Shown in pieces: positions 6,884 to 9,483 of a stretch of 9,483 nt of DNA. Position numbers and translations under genes: made by a program. The DNA comes from Bacillota bacterium (GTDB lineage Bacteria > Bacillota > Bacilli > Bacillales_B > DSM-18226). Within the stretch, counting starts at the first letter, position 1, and every line of letters begins with the position of its first letter. The stretch is from assembly GCA_021821235.1 (NCBI GenBank), contig JAKACS010000083.1, positions 1 to 9,483 of the forward strand, given 5' to 3'. Under the pieces are notes generated by a model that made no database searches, was not told the origin of the DNA, and worked only from the letters and a program-made list of their open reading frames with translations.

Positions 6884-7297
6884 ATGGATGTAAGAATGGC
6901 TTTGGAAACATTAAAAGAAAAAGGGTTTAAGCATACTGGAAAGCGGGAGGATATGCTGCAATTGTTTGCAGACAATAATAAATATTTAACCGCAAAAGAT
7001 GTGCTGGAAATATTGAAGGACAGTTATCCAGGTCTCAGCTTTGATACCATTTATCGCAATCTTTCTCTGTTTGTTGACCTGGATATTTTGGAGATGACTG
7101 AATTAAGTGGGGAAAAGCATTTTCGTTTTGCCTGCTCCGAACACCAACACCACCATCATTTTATTTGCCTTGACTGCGGCAAAACAAAAGAAATCGAAAC
7201 ATGCCCGATGGAAGAGTTAAGTGAAAATTTACAGGGATATGATATTTCTGGCCACAAATTTGAAATCTATGGAAGATGCCCAGAGTGCACCCATTAA
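6884..7297 (+). CDS. zur: Zinc-responsive Fur-family repressor Zur
   Basis: 137-aa Fur-family DNA-binding metalloregulator. The N-terminal winged helix (about 1-80) includes the recognition region [18 protein letters not shown] (53-70). The C-terminal dimerisation domain carries the structural zinc site as two CxxC pairs, Cys95-Cys98 (CLDC) and Cys132-Cys135 (CPEC). A second, sensory site is suggested by Cys84 and the HQHHHHF cluster (87-93). Zur is preferred over Fur and PerR because of Cys84 next to the His cluster and because the conserved gene order (yqfT-zur-yqfW) places zur here; the sequence alone does not fully exclude other paralogues. In Bacillus, Zur represses zinc uptake and zinc-independent ribosomal protein genes. 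The ATG has a GAAGGGG site (6867-6873) at 10-nt spacing. No zinc transporter gene is adjacent in the window. Confidence 0.88.
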   Translation: MDVRMALETLKEKGFKHTGKREDMLQLFADNNKYLTAKDVLEILKDSYPGLSFDTIYRNLSLFVDLDILEMTELSGEKHFRFACSEHQHHHHFICLDCGKTKEIETCPMEELSENLQGYDISGHKFEIYGRCPECTH

Positions 7298-7331
7298 AAA
7301 ACAGCTTGATTTGCAAGCTGTTTTTTAATGG
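7291..7331. terminator. Bidirectional terminator between zur and yqfW, overlapping the zur stop
   Basis: A perfect 18-bp inverted repeat (7291-7308 with 7314-7331), with core CAGCTTG/CAAGCTG flanked by a six-A run and a six-T run, surrounds a 5-base loop. The left arm includes the last zur His codon and its TAA stop (7295-7297). The yqfW stop lies 50 bases away on the other strand, so it can serve both genes. Confidence 0.9.
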
Positions 7332-7380
7332 TAATTACGGCTAATGAATTATTCTGTACGTACTTCGCTCTTAAAAAGCG

Positions 7381-7953
7381 TCATCCATTTGTCCGCTTCC
7401 ATTTATTTACCCATTCGTCTGCTTCTTTCCAATTGTATATTCTGACAACGCCGTTTGGGATCGGCTCGCGGTTGTATGGCGTATCGAACAGCAGGACGGG
7501 GATTTGGCATTCCTCGTGAATCATCACGGCATTATCATGCTTATCCTCAAAAAAAAGATCTACATTGTACTTCTTCGCAGTTTCCACTTTGTCATGGGTT
7601 CCGATCAATTCAATATGATGAAAGCCAAGCTTATGTTTTTCAAACCAATGTTTTGTGACTTCCAAAAGATGTGCACCGCGCGCACTGATAAAAATGAGGT
7701 CATGCTCTTTCTGCCATTTGGAAAGAACGTTTGCGGCACCCGCTGCAAGCGGCGAGTTGGAGTAAATCAGCGGCTCATTTTTATAAAACCAAGCAGCGAA
7801 TTCTGCTGCTGAAACATTGACGATGGGGTTTAGATCATATTGCTTAATATCGTCTAATGTGATGTTTAAATCAAAGTCCTTGTTTATAAATGGGATCATT
7901 GAGTCAGGGCTTGTTACCGTACCATCAATGTCAATTCCAAATATCCTTCTCAT
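7381..7953 (-). CDS. yqfW: HAD-superfamily nucleotidase-like phosphatase YqfW
   Basis: 190-aa single-domain HAD hydrolase resembling the deoxyribonucleotidase (NT5C) branch annotated as putative nucleotidase in Bacillus. Motif I is DIDGT at 8-12 (nucleophile Asp8, acid/base Asp10), motif II is FISAR at 88-92 (Ser90), a likely motif III lysine is in THDKVE (Lys122), and motif IV is FFEDKHDNA at 134-142 (Glu136, Asp137, Asp140). A helical cap (about 20-75) lies between motifs I and II. The substrate is not known. The frame is open 9 codons further, but AAGGAGA (7968-7962) lies 8 nt before the ATG at 7953 and MRRIFGIDIDGT is the natural HAD start. It is transcribed divergently from yqfX and convergently with zur. 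Confidence 0.88.
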   Translation of the reverse strand: MRRIFGIDIDGTVTSPDSMIPFINKDFDLNITLDDIKQYDLNPIVNVSAAEFAAWFYKNEPLIYSNSPLAAGAANVLSKWQKEHDLIFISARGAHLLEVTKHWFEKHKLGFHHIELIGTHDKVETAKKYNVDLFFEDKHDNAVMIHEECQIPVLLFDTPYNREPIPNGVVRIYNWKEADEWVNKWKRTNG

Positions 7954-7989
7954 GTAAAAAATCTCCTTCACGTTCAACATACCTTATTC

Positions 7990-8016
7990 ATTTTATCAAA
8001 AACAGACAGGTTTCAA
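7990..8016 (-). promoter_or_regulatory. Probable yqfW promoter (extended -10)
   Basis: On the minus strand TAAAAT (7995-7990) is preceded by TGA (7998-7996), an extended -10 element. TTGAAA (8016-8011) is a good -35 but at a short 15-bp spacing, which the extended -10 could offset. The leader would be about 30 nt. Confidence 0.45.
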
Positions 8017-8134
8017 AAAGAAAAGAGTAGCGATACTTGAAGCAAGCTCCTATTTTGACAATCATTAACATCGTAAAAATTAGCAGCCTGCAAACACTAA
8101 AAATGCTCCTATAAATGAAAGTGAGGAATCGAAG

Positions 8135-8503
8135 ATGGTCAACCTTGAAAAAGATGATGACATCAGGGAAAAGACAAAAAGTGCTTACATTGGCGAAGAT
8201 ATACCGAATGATCCTGCAGATTACCGTGAGGAAACGGCTGCTGAAATCGCTGCTCCAGTGCCGGTAAGAAGACGCGGGTTTGATGATTTAAGGGGACGTT
8301 CAGAGGGAGCGACAAGCGCTGGCTATTTTGCTTTGGCACTGTCGATTCTTTCTTTATTCGTTTGGCCAATCCTTTTTGGAGCAGCTGGGATTGTCCTTGG
8401 CATTTTCGCACGGCGCGGAGGTGCGGAAGGGCTTGGCGCCTGGGCAATTGGGATCGGTGCTGTTTCAATCATTATCGGGATCTTTATCCTGCCGTTCTTT
8501 TGA
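8135..8503 (+). CDS. yqfX: Small membrane protein YqfX (DUF4190-like), function unknown
   Basis: 122-aa protein with a hydrophilic N-terminal half (1-60, rich in Asp, Glu and Arg, with RRRG at 45-48) and two long hydrophobic segments at about 62-92 and 99-122. The Gly/Ala/Ile pattern with FGAAGIVLGIFARR and then GLGAWAIGIGAVSIIIGIF is the repeat typical of small DUF4190-type membrane proteins. The protein ends at the membrane (LPFF). No enzymatic motif is present; the name rests on this make-up and on its position between yqfW and ispG. The ATG has TGAGGA (8122-8127) 7 nt upstream. A perfect -35 TTGACA (8055-8060) lies upstream, but no good -10 follows at proper spacing (AATTAG at 17 bp), so the promoter is unclear or needs another sigma factor. 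Confidence 0.78.
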   Translation: MVNLEKDDDIREKTKSAYIGEDIPNDPADYREETAAEIAAPVPVRRRGFDDLRGRSEGATSAGYFALALSILSLFVWPILFGAAGIVLGIFARRGGAEGLGAWAIGIGAVSIIIGIFILPFF

Positions 8504-8529
8504 TTTTTCGACGAATAGGGGCAAAAAAG

Positions 8530-8553
8530 AAACCCGGGGAGATTCCCGGGTTT
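8530..8553. terminator. Bidirectional terminator between yqfX and ispG
   Basis: A 9-bp GC-rich perfect stem (AAACCCGGG at 8530-8538 with CCCGGGTTT at 8545-8553) closes a 6-base loop. T-runs follow on both strands: TTTT after the plus-strand stem and TTTC then TTTTTT on the minus strand. It lies 26 nt after the yqfX stop and 12 nt after the ispG stop. Confidence 0.9.
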
Positions 8554-8565
8554 TACTAATTTTTG

Positions 8566-9483
8566 TTACTTTGAGACTGCTTCCTGTTCTGCTGCTTTTT
8601 TCTGAAAATATTCTTCGGCAAGCTGGTCAATTTCTTTCTTTAATTCTTCCACCATTTGTGCCTCGGGAACCTTGCGGACGATTTTCCCTTTTCGGAACAA
8701 CAGCCCTTCGCCGCGGGCGCCGGCTATGCCAATATCGGCTTCGCGCGCTTCTCCGGGGCCGTTCACGGCACAGCCCAATACAGCAACTTTAATTGGGGCT
8801 TTAATTTTTTCAATGTATTCCTCTACTTCATTTGCAATGCTGATTAAATCAATTTCGATCCGGCCGCATGTCGGGCAGGAAATCAAGGTTGCTGCATTGG
8901 AAGTAAGGCCGAACACTTTTAATAGTTCTCTGGCGACTTTTACCTCTTGTACAGGGTCAGCGCTTAATGAAACGCGCATGGTATTTCCAATTCCTTTACT
9001 AATAATGGTTCCAAGGCCAGCAGCACTTTTAATTGTCCCCGCAAACAATGTTCCGGATTCAGTGATTCCTAAGTGAAGCGGGTAGTCAAATGCCCTTGCT
9101 GCTTTTTCATAGGCTTCAATTGCCAAATTAACGTCCGATGCCTTCATCGAGACGATAATATCATGGAAATCAAGATCTTCTAAAATTTTAATATGATAAA
9201 GTGCGCTTTCGACCATTCCATCAGCGGTTGGATAGCCATATTTGTCGAGAATTCGCTTCTCTAAGGATCCTGCATTTACGCCGATGCGAATTGGAATTCC
9301 GCGCTCTTTTGCTGCTTTTACAACTGCTTCGACTTTTTCGCGTTTCCCGATATTCCCTGGGTTAATGCGGATTTTGTCGGCACCACCCTCGATCGCTTTT
9401 AAGGCTAATTTATAATCAAAATGGATGTCGACGACTAGTGGAATATTGATCCGCTTTTTAATGTCGTCGATGGCATTGGCAGC
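8566..9483 (-). CDS. ispG: 4-hydroxy-3-methylbut-2-enyl diphosphate synthase IspG (partial, N-terminus outside window)
   Basis: Converts MEcPP to HMBPP, the step just before IspH, using a [4Fe-4S] cluster. The frame stays open from the stop at 8568-8566 to the right window edge, giving 305 codons; Bacillus IspG is about 370-380 aa, so roughly 70 N-terminal residues are missing. The visible TIM-barrel part includes [23 protein letters not shown] and [12 protein letters not shown]. The C-terminal reductase-like domain holds the three cluster cysteines in SCPTCGR (two Cys) and [10 protein letters not shown] (one Cys), and IEID follows SCPTCGR. The final residues ([15 protein letters not shown]) are a charged, probably flexible tail. 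An internal ATG at 9216 is not the start: conserved IspG sequence continues upstream of it. It ends 12 nt from the terminator shared with yqfX. Confidence 0.96.
   Translation of the reverse strand, partial: AANAIDDIKKRINIPLVVDIHFDYKLALKAIEGGADKIRINPGNIGKREKVEAVVKAAKERGIPIRIGVNAGSLEKRILDKYGYPTADGMVESALYHIKILEDLDFHDIIVSMKASDVNLAIEAYEKAARAFDYPLHLGITESGTLFAGTIKSAAGLGTIISKGIGNTMRVSLSADPVQEVKVARELLKVFGLTSNAATLISCPTCGRIEIDLISIANEVEEYIEKIKAPIKVAVLGCAVNGPGEAREADIGIAGARGEGLLFRKGKIVRKVPEAQMVEELKKEIDQLAEEYFQKKAAEQEAVSK

Noticed and set aside
6724..6975. 83-codon minus-strand frame covering the zur promoter region and start
   Set aside because: It overlaps the well-supported zur coding sequence, lacks a ribosome site, and its Ser/Phe/Leu-rich content is typical of an antisense shadow.
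8095..8130. Possible sporulation (SigF/SigG) promoter upstream of yqfX
   Set aside because: I found no convincing pair of -35 and -10 elements at the right spacing for these sigma factors.
8328..8792. 154-codon plus-strand frame spanning the end of yqfX and the end of ispG
   Set aside because: It crosses the strong bidirectional terminator and overlaps two motif-supported genes in other frames; no start signal.

Overview
The window is chromosomal DNA from a Firmicute of the Bacillaceae type. The evidence is AT-rich DNA, strong GGAGG-type ribosome binding sites, TTG and GTG starts, hairpin plus T-run terminators, and a gene order that matches the conserved trmK-yqfO-ispH-yqfQ-cshB-nfo-yqfT-zur-yqfW-yqfX-ispG segment (yqfN to yqfY) of Bacillus subtilis. 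Family assignments rest on motifs read directly from the translations and on remembered family knowledge; no search was run.

Left part (1-2100): the last codons of an upstream gene, probably cytochrome c-550 (cccA), are followed by a terminator. A two-gene unit comes next: trmK (tRNA m1A22 methyltransferase) and the overlapping yqfO (NIF3/DUF34 dinuclear metal protein). A bidirectional terminator separates it from the converging ispH.

Middle (2101-6305): ispH (last step of the MEP isoprenoid pathway) and yqfQ (VrrA-like low-complexity protein) lie on the minus strand, each with its own signals. A 201-nt divergent intergenic region separates yqfQ from a plus-strand operon of cshB (DEAD-box RNA helicase) and nfo (AP endonuclease IV), which ends in another bidirectional terminator.

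Right part (6306-9483): yqfT (DUF2624-like) is on the minus strand. It is followed by a 309-nt gene-free gap where, from memory, relatives carry yqfU (B. subtilis) or zinc ABC transporter genes (Listeria zurAM). The gap holds a plausible promoter and two weak tandem Zur-box-like sites ahead of zur (zinc-responsive Fur-family repressor). Then come yqfW (HAD nucleotidase-like, minus), yqfX (small membrane protein, plus) and the C-terminal about 305 residues of ispG (minus), cut by the window edge. IspG and IspH catalyse the last two steps of the MEP pathway and both carry [4Fe-4S] clusters.

Overall this is a conserved housekeeping region. I found no mobile element, CRISPR array, tRNA, rRNA or defence system, and no coding region that looks like a new system. 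The items worth a second look are regulatory: the zur upstream region, a perfect 7-1-7 inverted repeat upstream of the ispH promoter, and the lost gene(s) between yqfT and zur.
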